Source: an uncultured Eubacteriales bacterium (lineage in GTDB: Bacteria > Bacillota > Clostridia > Lachnospirales > Lachnospiraceae). From it: a stretch of DNA of 61,964 nt. Location of the stretch: contig UQYF01000013.1 in NCBI GenBank assembly GCA_900545175.1, positions 1 through 61,964 on the forward strand, written 5' to 3'. The number at the start of each line of letters is the position of its first letter. Position 1 is the stretch's first letter. Of this stretch, positions 1 through 8,376 are shown one piece after another. The position numbers were made by a program, and so were the translations under genes. The notes below the pieces were generated by a model, which was given only the letters and a program-made list of their open reading frames with translations, did no database searches and was not told where the DNA came from.

Positions 1-41
1 CTTTATCGGCAAAATTGATTAAATGACATCAATATCTTTAA

Positions 42-338
42 CTATGTGATACCGGAAAGACACAGCCTGATATACAGACCTTGTCAATGCTTGCAAATGT
101 GCTTGAAGTATCAGAGGAGGATATCATATATGGACCATCGGCTTCTGAGAAGAAGGTTATAACTAAGCTTAAGGAAAATACGACTGTCGAGAAGAGTGTC
201 GATATTGGAGCTGCCGTAGGTACTTCTTTGGCAGTTGTGTTATCATATCTTAAGTGGAAATCCATTGGCTGGGCGATTGTGCATGGCTGCCTTGGGTGGG
301 TTTACATTATATATTATGCAATCAGATATCATGCGTAA
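42..338 (+). pseudogene. Remnant of XRE-family regulator with C-terminal membrane segments
   Basis: The frame is open from just after a stop at 39-41. Its first residues (CDTGKTQPDIQTL, then LANVLEVSEEDIIYG) match the end of a Cro/C1-type HTH, where families normally read W-E-x-GK-x-PDI. The recognition-helix side is missing: the upstream bases are interrupted by stops in all frames and W-E is replaced. The C-terminal part carries about two hydrophobic segments (AAVGTSLAVVLSYL and WAIVHGCLGWVYIIYYAI), as in membrane-anchored XRE proteins. TTG at 81 could start an 85-residue product without the DNA-binding half. I read it as a decayed gene; the window edge prevents certainty. Confidence 0.5.
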
Positions 339-369
339 TAATGCAGACAGAGTATATATAAAATATAAT

Positions 370-410
370 AGCCGCTTAATCTGTTCTGATATTTAACAGG
401 TTAAGCGGCT
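370..410. terminator. Bidirectional hairpin terminator
   Basis: Arms 370-385 and 395-410 pair over 16 bases with one G-U. The minus-strand side is followed by an AT-rich tract (TATTATATTTTA), so it probably ends the CDF exporter transcript; it may also stop plus-strand read-through from the XRE remnant. The rest of 339-508 holds nothing I recognise. Confidence 0.6.
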
Positions 411-508
411 GATTTGTCAAGCCTGCACAATAAGTATATATGGTTGAAATAAGCTTATATATTTAGTGGAACTTATTTAGTATAACTGCCTGTAAATTTT
501 TTCAACAT

Positions 509-1426
509 TTACATAGCAGGGTTTACATGTATCATGATATGTTTAACTTTAGGAAATGTCTTTTCAATATTATTGTGTACCGCCTCTGCTATCTCATGTG
601 CATATTTTAGGGTGTATGATGCATCAACACGTATTTCCACGTCAACATATATCTTATTTCCGAATATACGAGTGTGTAATAGGTCAACACCGAGTACATT
701 ATCGTTTTGCATAACACAGTCATAAATCTGTTTTTCGGTTGTATCATCGCAGGAACGGTCTACCATTTTGTCGATGGCATCTTTGAAGATATCATATGCA
801 GCCTTTATGATAAATAGGAATATGACAAGGCTGGCGATGGAGTCCATTATCGGAAGTCCGAGTCTTGCTCCGGCGATACCTATAAGAGCTCCTATTGAGG
901 AGAAGGCATCGGAGCGGTGGTGCCATGCATCAGCCATCAGGGCACTTGAATCTATCTTCTTTGCGTAGTATCTGGTATACCAGTACATTCCTTCCTTACA
1001 TAGAATCGATAGAATTGCGGCTGCAAGTGCGAGTATTCCGGGAACCTGCAGCTCCTTGTAATTGCCGCTTACTATGTTCTTAAATGCACTTGAACCGATT
1101 CCAAGACCGGTGACAAAAAGAACTATGGCAAGAACTATGGCAGCGACACATTCAAGGCGTTCATGTCCATATGGATGTTCCTTGTCAGGCTTTCTTGATG
1201 CAAGCTTTATGCCGATGATGACAATAAATGTGCTGAACACATCTGATGCGGAATGTATTGCATCACTTATCATAGCATTAGAGTGAGCTATAATCCCGGC
1301 GAGAAGCTTGATTAACGACAATAGTATATTGCCGATAATGGTAATTAGTGAAACTTTGTTTGCCACCTGTTCAAATTCCTTGCTGCAGGCGGTGCATTCA
1401 TTGGTCAGAGTTTTGTTTTCATTCAT
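509..1426 (-). CDS. Cation diffusion facilitator (CDF) metal exporter, CzcD-like
   Basis: A 305-residue membrane transporter expected to export divalent metal ions in exchange for protons. The family signature is clear: DAIHSASD in TM2 and HHRSDAFSS in TM5 form the transport metal site, HPYGHERLE lies between TM2 and TM3, and the C-terminal cytoplasmic domain carries HIMIHVNP. I start at the ATG at 1426, preceded by GAGGA five bases away; upstream ATGs (1480, 1438) lack a Shine-Dalgarno. The leader contains a NiCo riboswitch, so the likely substrates are Co2+ and Ni2+ rather than Zn2+ or Mn2+. N-terminal Cys pair (CTAC) may add a metal ligand. Divergent from hisS. Confidence 0.93.
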   Translation of the reverse strand: MNENKTLTNECTACSKEFEQVANKVSLITIIGNILLSLIKLLAGIIAHSNAMISDAIHSASDVFSTFIVIIGIKLASRKPDKEHPYGHERLECVAAIVLAIVLFVTGLGIGSSAFKNIVSGNYKELQVPGILALAAAILSILCKEGMYWYTRYYAKKIDSSALMADAWHHRSDAFSSIGALIGIAGARLGLPIMDSIASLVIFLFIIKAAYDIFKDAIDKMVDRSCDDTTEKQIYDCVMQNDNVLGVDLLHTRIFGNKIYVDVEIRVDASYTLKYAHEIAEAVHNNIEKTFPKVKHIMIHVNPAM

Positions 1427-1580
1427 AGCAGTCCTCATTTCTGAGCGTCCATACGCTCCGGGAAATGCCTTAAATGCCATTTTTCTGTGTTGGCAGAAAA
1501 ACGCACCTATCGGCGGTCTGAAAAAACTTAGATACCTCTATGACACTTATATTTCGTGGGGATTATAATGAGATGTTCTG

Positions 1581-1634
1581 TAAAAAAGTATAAAAAACAC
1601 CCACGAATCAGTATTAGCAACTACTGTCCCGTGG
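1581..1634 (-). terminator. Riboswitch-controlled intrinsic terminator
   Basis: On the minus strand CCACG (1634-1630) pairs with CGTGG (1605-1601), extended by AGTA/TACT inside, followed by GTGTTTTTT and a second T run to 1581. It overlaps the last conserved block of the NiCo aptamer, so metal binding and termination are mutually exclusive. Confidence 0.75.
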
Positions 1635-1710
1635 ATGAAAGATTCCACTGTCACTTGTGTGACCCGACTCCATGACTTGCTGTCACGGTCTGCTCAGTTT
1701 GTACTGTAGA
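1601..1710 (-). promoter_or_regulatory. NiCo (czcD) riboswitch
   Basis: Read on the minus strand, the leader contains the conserved blocks I associate with the NiCo riboswitch: ACTGAGCAG near 1699-1689, then GACAGC, CATGGAG, GTCACACAAGTGACAG, GTGGAATCTTTCATCCAC and GGGACAGTAG. It lies between a near-consensus promoter and the CDF exporter, the classical genetic context. The 3' part (CCACGGGACAGTAG) can alternatively pair into a terminator, so bound Co2+ or Ni2+ would permit read-through. Motif recognition is from memory, not a covariance search. Confidence 0.85.
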
Positions 1711-1737
1711 TTTATATGCAGTGCAAAGAGTTACTAT

Positions 1738-1766
1738 ATACTATCATATGCATTGTTTCTTGTCAA
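1738..1766 (-). promoter_or_regulatory. Sigma-A promoter of the CDF exporter
   Basis: On the minus strand TTGACA (1766-1761), a 17-bp spacer and TAGTAT (1743-1738). Transcription would begin near 1731, about 20 bases before the riboswitch. Confidence 0.7.
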
Positions 1767-1804
1767 GTTCAGCATTTAATATAAATCTGTAAATTTTGTA
1801 CATC

Positions 1805-1833
1805 TTGATTAATGCTATTTTCTATGCTATGCT
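1805..1833 (+). promoter_or_regulatory. Sigma-A promoter of hisS
   Basis: TTGATT (1805-1810), a 17-bp spacer and TATGCT (1828-1833). It lies upstream of the ATG at 1893 and rules out the further-upstream in-frame start at 1812. Confidence 0.55.
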
Positions 1834-1892
1834 TATTAGGAATTTTTGAGATAAACAGGTATAATAAAATATATTTTACAGGAGAAATTGTG

Positions 1893-3248
1893 ATGGGTGA
1901 GATTGTTGAACCAAGAACCTTGTCCGGATTCATGGAGCTGCTTCCTAAGGATCAGGTTATATTTGAAAAGATTAAATCAGAGATGGAAAAGGTTTATCAG
2001 AAATATGGTTTCTATCCGATTGACACACCGATATTAGAGGACAGCAGAATCCTCCTTGCCAAAGCAGGCGGTGAGACTGAAAAGCAGGTGTATAGATTCA
2101 ATAAAGGCGATTCAGACCTTACTATGCGATTCGACCTTACTGTGCCGCTTGCAAAATACGTTGCCAAGAATTACGGAGAACTTACATTTCCGTTCAGAAG
2201 ATATCAGATTGGCAAGGTTTACCGCGGTGAGAGAGCACAGAAGGGAAGATTCAGAGAGTTCTATCAGGCTGATATAGATATTATAGGGGACGGAAAGCTG
2301 AGCATAGTCAATGACGCCGAGATTCCAAGCATTATATACAATCTGTTCAAGAATTTAGGAATTGACAACTTTGTAATCAGAATTAATAACCGCAAAGTGC
2401 TGAACGGGCTTTTTGACAATTTCGGCGTTAAGGACAGCGCAGTTGAAATCTTAAGAACCATTGACAAGATTGATAAGATTGGCAGAGATAATGTAGCAAA
2501 GGAACTTGTGGAGCTTAACGTGCCGGAAGCGACAGTCAATGAGCTTCTTGATATCCTTACATTTGACGGAAGTAATGATGAGAAGGTTGAAAAGCTTAAT
2601 AGCTTTGCGGGCTGTAATGAAATATTTGATGCCGGACTTTTAGAGCTTACGACTGTAATCAATTATATTGCCGGCTTTGGTGTTCCTTCGGATTACTATA
2701 AGATTGACTTGTCGATTGCGAGAGGTCTTGATTACTATACCGGAACAGTGTATGAGACATTTATAAAGGGACATCCTGAGTATGGCAGTGTATGCAGCGG
2801 CGGACGTTATGACAACCTTGCTGAGTATTATACGAAGAAATCACTTCCGGGTGTCGGAATTTCAATCGGTCTTACAAGACTTTTCTATGTTCTTTGTGAG
2901 AATGAATTCCTTAACAGGGAGATTGAATGTCCGATAGATGCACTTGTTGTTCCGATGACAGATGACATGACATATGCTGTAAAGACGGCTACAGCGTTAA
3001 GAGCGGCAGACATTAACACACAGATTTATCTTGAGGAAGGCAAGTTTAAGAAGAAGCTGACATATGGAAGCAGGCTTACAATTCCATTCTGCATAATCCT
3101 AGGCTCGGATGAGATTGACGCTAATCAGGTTACGATAAAGAATATGAATACAGGCGAGCAGAAGACAACTGATTTGCAGGATGCAATTTCCATTATCAAT
3201 AGTCAGAAAGAGCTTCTTAAAAAAGTTCAGTATGTTAAAATGAACTAA
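1893..3248 (+). CDS. hisS: Histidyl-tRNA synthetase
   Basis: Charges tRNA-His with histidine in the cytoplasm. Class II catalytic core is visible: PRTLSGFMELLP near the N terminus, motif 2 around RYQIGKVYRGERAQKGRFRE, the histidine-binding RGLDYYTGTVYE, GGRYD, and motif 3 GVGISIGLTRL. A C-terminal anticodon-binding domain (DALVVPM to the end) argues for HisS rather than the regulatory paralogue HisZ. At 451 residues it is slightly long. I chose ATG 1893 because GGAGA precedes it by seven bases and the promoter lies just upstream. No T-box is present in the short leader. A hairpin follows the stop. Confidence 0.93.
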   Translation: MGEIVEPRTLSGFMELLPKDQVIFEKIKSEMEKVYQKYGFYPIDTPILEDSRILLAKAGGETEKQVYRFNKGDSDLTMRFDLTVPLAKYVAKNYGELTFPFRRYQIGKVYRGERAQKGRFREFYQADIDIIGDGKLSIVNDAEIPSIIYNLFKNLGIDNFVIRINNRKVLNGLFDNFGVKDSAVEILRTIDKIDKIGRDNVAKELVELNVPEATVNELLDILTFDGSNDEKVEKLNSFAGCNEIFDAGLLELTTVINYIAGFGVPSDYYKIDLSIARGLDYYTGTVYETFIKGHPEYGSVCSGGRYDNLAEYYTKKSLPGVGISIGLTRLFYVLCENEFLNREIECPIDALVVPMTDDMTYAVKTATALRAADINTQIYLEEGKFKKKLTYGSRLTIPFCIILGSDEIDANQVTIKNMNTGEQKTTDLQDAISIINSQKELLKKVQYVKMN

Positions 3249-3258
3249 TGTTCATGTC

Positions 3259-3310
3259 AGACCTGTCAACAGAGTAATTCAAAAGAATTGATTTGTTGGC
3301 GGGTCTTTAT
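3259..3310 (+). terminator. Intrinsic terminator after hisS
   Basis: Arms AGACCTGTCAAC (3259-3270) and GTTGGCGGGTCT (3295-3306) pair with G-U wobbles, with an inner AATTC/GAATT stem, then TTTAT. A possible promoter for the next gene (TTGATT at 3288, TATATT at 3310) overlaps the right arm. Confidence 0.6.
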
Positions 3311-3332
3311 ATATTGTGGAGAACCGGTTAAA

Positions 3333-4130
3333 ATGAAAAAATATATTGCATTCGTTTTTATATTATTGGCTGTATTGTCCGTTGCAGGCTGTAATCGTGA
3401 AAAAAATATTTCTGATTCGGTGAAGCAGGCACCAATTATTGTTATAGGAAGTGATAGTTTTGAGCCATATATATATCTTAATGATAATGGAGAGTTTGAA
3501 GGAATAGATGTGGAGCTTGCAACGCAGGCATTTCACCGCATGGGATATGAACCTGAATTCAAGCTTATAGTGTGGGAAAATAAGAAGGACTACCTTGAAG
3601 ATGGGGAGATTGACTGTCTGTGGGGGTGCTTTAGCATGGATGGCAGGGAGGATGAGTATCAGTGGGCAGGTCCGTATCTGTATAGCAGGCAGAGCGTAGC
3701 TGTACGCATGGACAGCAATATATGGGAAATAGCCGATTTGAAGGACAGGGTGGTGGCAGTTCAGGAGACATCAAAGGCGGAGGAATATTTTCTGCATTCA
3801 ACAGGAAATGTCCCTGATGTAAGGAAGGTATACTGCTTCTCCGGCATGGATGAAGTGTTTGCTGCGCTTAGAAAGAATTATGTTGATGCTATATGCGGTC
3901 ATGAGAGTGCATTGCTGTCGTTTATCGATACGGCACCGGATGAGTACAGGCTTCTCGCTGACAGCCTGTTTTCGACAAAGCTTGGTGTGGCATTTGCAGA
4001 TGAATATGACAGTGGCTTTGTGTCATTGCTTGAAGAGACGCTAAGTGGGATGTTATCAGACGGAACGACAGAAGAAATTGTGGAGAAATATGGACTGGAT
4101 GCGAAGCGGTATCTTAGGAGGGGGGAATGA
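3333..4130 (+). CDS. Solute-binding lipoprotein (SBP_bac_3 type)
   Basis: A 265-residue extracytoplasmic substrate-binding protein. The N terminus is a lipoprotein signal (MKKYIAFVFILLAVLSVAGC) with the lipobox cysteine at residue 20. The rest has the amino-acid-binding fold pattern: IVIGSDSFEPYIYLNDNGEFEG, GIDVELATQAFHRMGY, the tail DGTTEEIVEKYG. The track can be read open to 3288, but ATG 3333 begins the signal peptide. No ABC permease or ATPase is nearby; instead the stop is three bases from a hybrid histidine kinase. I infer that it presents a ligand to that kinase rather than feeding a transporter. Confidence 0.8.
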   Translation: MKKYIAFVFILLAVLSVAGCNREKNISDSVKQAPIIVIGSDSFEPYIYLNDNGEFEGIDVELATQAFHRMGYEPEFKLIVWENKKDYLEDGEIDCLWGCFSMDGREDEYQWAGPYLYSRQSVAVRMDSNIWEIADLKDRVVAVQETSKAEEYFLHSTGNVPDVRKVYCFSGMDEVFAALRKNYVDAICGHESALLSFIDTAPDEYRLLADSLFSTKLGVAFADEYDSGFVSLLEETLSGMLSDGTTEEIVEKYGLDAKRYLRRGE

Positions 4131-4133
4131 CAT

Positions 4134-6257
4134 GTGAGCGGGAAATGGAAAAAAAGAAGAGTAATACTGCTTACTGTGGCAATACTGCTTCTTGGCATGG
4201 CTGTTATACATGTCACGTCCGTATATAATGGACTTGCAAAGGCGGAGAGACTTAAAGAAAGAACAACGGAGTATGTAATAGAAAAGCTTGAGACATATGA
4301 CAATTATAGAGCGAATGACAGAACAAAGAGTCTTGTGCGGCTGTTAGATAAAACATTGGGAATTATACATAATTTGGAATATGAAAAAGACTTTGATATT
4401 CGAAGCCTGGAGGCATATGTATATGAACAGCATCTGTCTGGAATTGTAGTTCTTGATGGCGATATGAATGTTGTCATACAGGCGGTGACTGACAATGCTT
4501 CAGATATTGGATGGGATAGTCTGGTACAAGCTAGAAGTGTTGCTGAGGTGATTGAATGCAATAAGAAAGTGTATATGACAAGGACGAATGTTTTAAACAG
4601 TCAATATGATATTGCCGTTGCGGCAAGAAATGACATGCCGGGAGCAGTGATTTCTTATAGTATTAAGGATACAGTGATGGAAGGAGTTAATGATATCACG
4701 TTAGACAGCATATTTGAGAATATGCAGGTTGAAAGCGAGGGACTCATTGTTATTGCAGAGGGAGATAAGATAGTTGCGTCTAACAGTCCGGATGCATATC
4801 TGCTCACACAGGAGCAGTGGGAAGCTGTATGCCGTGGTGGAAAGCATATAAAAGGAAGCTTTGACAGAGTAAAATATGATGGAAGAAGCTGGTATGCTGC
4901 CGAGACGAATTATAAGAGCTATACGATACACACATTTTACTCCGTTTTTGAGATATACAGAGTGTATTGTGTTATTGAAGCAGCCTTTATATTGATTTAT
5001 ATTATAGTATGTGCTCTTTTATGGGGACTTCACAACAATGCAGAGAAAAAGAATTATTATAACGAGAGAAAACGCCAGCTTGAATTGCAGAATGCCCTTG
5101 AGCAGGCTGAGCGCGCAACCGCCGCAAAGAGCACATTTCTCTCTAACATGAGCCATGATATCCGTACACCGATGAATGCGATAACAGGATTTACAAGGCT
5201 TCTAAGAGAACAGATAGACGACAAGGAAAAGGCTCTCGATTATCTTGATAAGATAGATGATTCAAGCCGGTATCTGTTAGAGATTCTTAACAACATACTT
5301 GATATTGCTAAAATCGAGAGCGGAAAAACAACGCTTGAGGAGTCAGTAGTATGTGTGGATGATAAATGCAGGGAGATATATAATGTCTTTGAAAACGAGA
5401 TGAAAGAAAAGGCATTGGAATTTTTACTGAGCGTGGATGTACAGCATCACTATGTAAGCTGCGATATATTAAAGGTTAAGCAGATAATATTCAATCTGCT
5501 GAGCAATGCATACAAGTATACCGCACCCGGGGGAAGAGTTGCATTCAGTGTGAGAGAGCTTGAATGTGACAGGGATGGGTATGGTATCTATGAGACATGC
5601 ATTGAAGATAATGGAATAGGAATGTCAAAGGAGTTCATCTCGCATATATTTGAAGAGTTTGCAAGAGAGAGGACATCCACAGAGAGTAAACAGCCGGGTA
5701 CAGGACTTGGGATGGCTATAGCAGGTCAGCTTGCTAAAATTATGGGAGGAAGCATAAGGGTTGAGAGTGAGTCAGGAAGGGGCAGCAGATTTACACTTAA
5801 TCTGACACATAAGCTTACCGATGCACCACAAAAAGCTGAAATCAGCGATGAACAGAATGTTGAGAGCAAAGTATTTTCCGGCAGGAGAATCCTTCTTGCT
5901 GAAGATAATGATATGAATGCTGAGATAACAGTGGAAATTCTTAATTATAACGGTATTCAGGTTGACAGGGCAAGAGATGGCAGTGAGTGCGTAAGTATGC
6001 TTGAACAGTCCGAGAATGGGTATTACAGCCTTATTCTCATGGACATCCAGATGCCTAAGATGAATGGCTACGAAGCTGCAAGATGTATCAGGAAAATTGA
6101 TAATCGCACGAAGGCAGATATACCTATAATAGCAATGACAGCAAATGCATTTGATGATGACAAAAAGGAAGCACTACAGGCAGGAATGAACGATCATCTG
6201 TCAAAGCCTATTGAATTCGAGAATATGTTACAGCTTGTAAAGAAATTTATAAAATAA
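4134..6257 (+). CDS. Membrane hybrid sensor histidine kinase with receiver domain
   Basis: A 707-residue kinase. One TM helix near residues 9-30, an extracytoplasmic sensor region to about 270, a second TM helix (IEAAFILIYIIVCALLWGL), a coiled linker, HisKA with the phospho-acceptor His341 in SHDIRTPMN, HATPase_c with N box NLLSNAYKYT and G boxes DNGIGMS and GTGLGMA, then a C-terminal receiver with acidic EDN, phospho-acceptor Asp637 in MDIQMPKMNGYEA and the conserved KPIE lysine. There is no output domain, so a partner phosphotransfer or regulator must lie elsewhere. GTG start at 4134 has AGGAGGGGGG upstream and is translationally coupled to the lipoprotein gene. Confidence 0.92.
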   Translation: MSGKWKKRRVILLTVAILLLGMAVIHVTSVYNGLAKAERLKERTTEYVIEKLETYDNYRANDRTKSLVRLLDKTLGIIHNLEYEKDFDIRSLEAYVYEQHLSGIVVLDGDMNVVIQAVTDNASDIGWDSLVQARSVAEVIECNKKVYMTRTNVLNSQYDIAVAARNDMPGAVISYSIKDTVMEGVNDITLDSIFENMQVESEGLIVIAEGDKIVASNSPDAYLLTQEQWEAVCRGGKHIKGSFDRVKYDGRSWYAAETNYKSYTIHTFYSVFEIYRVYCVIEAAFILIYIIVCALLWGLHNNAEKKNYYNERKRQLELQNALEQAERATAAKSTFLSNMSHDIRTPMNAITGFTRLLREQIDDKEKALDYLDKIDDSSRYLLEILNNILDIAKIESGKTTLEESVVCVDDKCREIYNVFENEMKEKALEFLLSVDVQHHYVSCDILKVKQIIFNLLSNAYKYTAPGGRVAFSVRELECDRDGYGIYETCIEDNGIGMSKEFISHIFEEFARERTSTESKQPGTGLGMAIAGQLAKIMGGSIRVESESGRGSRFTLNLTHKLTDAPQKAEISDEQNVESKVFSGRRILLAEDNDMNAEITVEILNYNGIQVDRARDGSECVSMLEQSENGYYSLILMDIQMPKMNGYEAARCIRKIDNRTKADIPIIAMTANAFDDDKKEALQAGMNDHLSKPIEFENMLQLVKKFIK

Positions 6258-6297
6258 AAGATAAAACCTATTACCGTACAGAGATGCGAAGCATCGA

Positions 6298-6341
6298 TTT
6301 ATATGGAAAAGAAGAAAAAGCGGATTACGGATATCATTGAC
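6298..6341 (+). repeat. Short dispersed repeat, copy 1 (inside the start of a small gene)
   Basis: A 44-base unit starting TTTATAT, with core AAGCGGATT and ATATCATTGAC. By eye it is about 80 percent identical to units at 15110, 25701 and 59209. Here it lies 40 bases after the kinase stop and supplies the first 13 codons of the small protein at 6303. Confidence 0.7.
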
Positions 6342-6617
6342 AAAACAAGGAGGCATATAAGTGACATGTTTTTTATAAAGTCGGGATATGAGAAGGAACT
6401 TGACAGAATTATTACAGATATTGACATGAATATGAACAATAACTACAAAGACAATGCACAGTCTGACCTGCAAAGATTTGAAAACAGACTTGATGAAATG
6501 CTTGCACAAGGATTTTTAAAAGAAAAGCAGGAAAGATATTATAAGCAGAAGTTAAATCAATACAAAGAAGAGCTTAAAGGATACACGCATAAAGACCAGC
6601 TTAAAAACTGGGGTTAA
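6303..6617 (+). CDS. Small charged coiled-coil protein, unknown function
   Basis: A 104-residue soluble protein rich in Lys, Glu and Asp, with no Cys and no signal peptide. It begins MEKKKKRITDIIDKTRR and is predicted to be almost entirely helical and coiled-coil. I do not recognise a family. No convincing Shine-Dalgarno precedes the ATG; a small hairpin (GATGC-GAA-GCATC, 6283-6295) lies in front of it. Its N-terminal coding segment is one copy of a repeat found after three other genes, at least two of which read as broken beginnings of the same protein. Followed 19 bases later by a transporter gene. Confidence 0.55.
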   Translation: MEKKKKRITDIIDKTRRHISDMFFIKSGYEKELDRIITDIDMNMNNNYKDNAQSDLQRFENRLDEMLAQGFLKEKQERYYKQKLNQYKEELKGYTHKDQLKNWG

Positions 6618-6636
6618 AAAGAAAGAGAGAAGAAGA

Positions 6637-7608
6637 ATGAACAATTTGGAGAACGTAACAGACAATAAGAAGGATTTTTTACAAAAGACATGGGTTGTAT
6701 GTGTGCTTGCACTTGTATGTACATTCCTTTGGGGCAGCGCTTCGCCATGCATCAAGCTTGGATATGCATATTTTCAGATACCGTCCGATGAGACATGGAC
6801 GCAGGTATTGTTTGCCGGAATGAGATTCGTTTTAGCAGGTGTGCTTACAATACTTATAGGAAGTGCGATAAGCCGCAAGCCGCTGCTTCCGTCAAAAAGC
6901 TCGGCTTTTAATATTGTAAAGCTTGCGCTTTTTCAGACAATACTTCAGTACATATTTTTCTATATGGGAATTGCACATAATAGTGGAGTAAAAGCGTCCA
7001 TTATTAACGGTTCAAACACATTCCTGTGCATACTTGTGGCAGGGCTTGTATTTCGTCAGGAAAAGCTGACATTTAAAAAGCTGGCAGGATGTATCATTGG
7101 CTTTGCGGGAGTAATCGTTGTGACAATGAACGGACAGAAGATAGATATGAATCTGAGCCTTAGCGGGGAGGGCAGCCTGTTTCTGGCGGCTTTATCATAT
7201 GCTTTTTCTTCAAGCCTTATCAAGATATATTCTAAGAAAGACAATCCGGTTATGTTAAGCGGATATCAGTTCATTTTTGGCGGAATAGTCATGGTTATAC
7301 TTGGATTTGCCATGGGCGGAAGGATAACTCATGTTTCTGTCAGTGCACTTCTTATGCTATTTTATCTTGCATGCATATCTGCTGTTGCTTACTCACTCTG
7401 GGGAATACTTCTTAAGCATAATCCGGTGTCTAAGGTTGCAATTTTTGGCTTCACTAATCCGGTATTCGGAGTCCTGCTCTCAGCATGGTGGCTTGGAGAG
7501 GGCGGAAAGGAGCTTGGAGTTAAGGCTGTCATCGCTCTTTTACTTGTATGTATAGGAATATGCATAGTAAATATTAATCCGGGAAGCAATAAGAAACAGG
7601 TAAATTAG
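6637..7608 (+). CDS. DMT-superfamily (EamA) transporter
   Basis: A 323-residue integral membrane protein with about ten TM helices arranged as two EamA repeats: LVCTFLWGSASPCIKLGYAY at the start of repeat 1, and SLFLAALSYAFSSSLIKIYS at the start of repeat 2. Substrate cannot be told from sequence; family members export amino acids and other small metabolites. The AAAGAAAGAGAGAAGAAG tract before ATG 6637 is a purine-rich weak ribosome binding site. Probably co-transcribed with the small gene before it. The last loop is basic (NKKQVN). Confidence 0.85.
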   Translation: MNNLENVTDNKKDFLQKTWVVCVLALVCTFLWGSASPCIKLGYAYFQIPSDETWTQVLFAGMRFVLAGVLTILIGSAISRKPLLPSKSSAFNIVKLALFQTILQYIFFYMGIAHNSGVKASIINGSNTFLCILVAGLVFRQEKLTFKKLAGCIIGFAGVIVVTMNGQKIDMNLSLSGEGSLFLAALSYAFSSSLIKIYSKKDNPVMLSGYQFIFGGIVMVILGFAMGGRITHVSVSALLMLFYLACISAVAYSLWGILLKHNPVSKVAIFGFTNPVFGVLLSAWWLGEGGKELGVKAVIALLLVCIGICIVNINPGSNKKQVN

Positions 7609-7632
7609 TGTATATACAATTTTCATAAAGAA

Positions 7633-7661
7633 TTGACTTTACCGGCTATTAATGTTAAAAT
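7633..7661 (+). promoter_or_regulatory. Sigma-A promoter of the zinc-ribbon gene
   Basis: TTGACT (7633-7638), 17-bp spacer, TAAAAT (7656-7661). It lies inside the upstream extension of the reading frame, which confirms translation starts at 7699. Confidence 0.65.
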
Positions 7662-7698
7662 TTGCAAAAAAGTATTTATAATTTACAAGGAGGTTCAT

Positions 7699-8190
7699 AT
7701 GGGATTTTTAGATAACATCGGAAAGACAATGTCAAAGGCAGGTCAGACTATTGCACAGAAGAGCAAGGACGTTGTAGACACAGCGAAGCTTAATTCAGCT
7801 ATAAGTGATGAGCAGAAGAAGATAACTACTGCTTATGAGCAGATTGGTAAGCTTTATGTAGAGCGTCACAGTGATTCTCCGGAGCCGGATTTTGTTGAAT
7901 ATCTTGACGCAATCAAGGCATCGGAGGCTGCCATTGAAGAGTGCCAGCAGAAGCTTAAGGATCTTAAGGGAGTGACATTATGTCCTGCATGTGGAGCAGA
8001 AGTTAACGCAGATTCAATGTTCTGTCCTAGCTGTGGTAACAGAATGCATACAGAGCAGCCAAAGGCTCAGGAGCCTACATGCCCTAACTGCGGAGCAGTT
8101 CTCACACCGGGAAGCAAGTTCTGTACATCATGCGGAGTTGCTGTTGAAGAGCAGTCAGCTAAGCCTCAGGATGACAGCACACAGAATTAA
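7699..8190 (+). CDS. Zinc-ribbon protein with N-terminal helical region
   Basis: A 163-residue soluble protein. Residues 1-90 are helical and amphipathic (MGFLDNIGKTMSKAGQTIAQ and following, with no Cys). The C-terminal half holds two zinc ribbons: CPACGAEVNADSMFCPSCG and CPNCGAVLTPGSKFCTSCG, each with two CxxC knuckles. This layout resembles small zinc-ribbon proteins common in Clostridia whose partners are unknown. ATG 7699 has AGGAGGT six bases upstream. The gene stands alone between its own promoter and terminator. Confidence 0.85.
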   Translation: MGFLDNIGKTMSKAGQTIAQKSKDVVDTAKLNSAISDEQKKITTAYEQIGKLYVERHSDSPEPDFVEYLDAIKASEAAIEECQQKLKDLKGVTLCPACGAEVNADSMFCPSCGNRMHTEQPKAQEPTCPNCGAVLTPGSKFCTSCGVAVEEQSAKPQDDSTQN

Positions 8191-8247
8191 TTCATTTCAC
8201 ATGCTTTGTGAGACTTGTAGTATATACATAATAATGATTAATTGCAG

Positions 8248-8270
8248 GACCGCCATCTGGCGGTCTTGTT
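8248..8270 (+). terminator. Intrinsic terminator after the zinc-ribbon gene
   Basis: GACCGCC (8248-8254), loop ATCT, GGCGGTC (8259-8265), then TTGTTT. Confidence 0.75.
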
Positions 8271-8297
8271 TGCATTAGTAGATGAGAATGCCATGTC

Positions 8298-8326
8298 TTG
8301 AAATGGAAATTTTTATGTGATAAAAT
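8298..8326 (+). promoter_or_regulatory. Intact promoter of a decayed gene
   Basis: TTGAAA (8298-8303), 17-bp spacer, TAAAAT (8321-8326), about 50 bases before the truncated P-loop reading frame. Confidence 0.55.
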
Positions 8327-8376
8327 CGATATACTTATAAAATTCGAATGATATGCTATGTGATTGAGGTAGAGTA

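Noticed and set aside
509..1286. Plus-strand open frames inside the CDF exporter region
   Set aside because: They are antisense shadows; the minus-strand frame has clear family motifs, a promoter, a riboswitch and a ribosome binding site.
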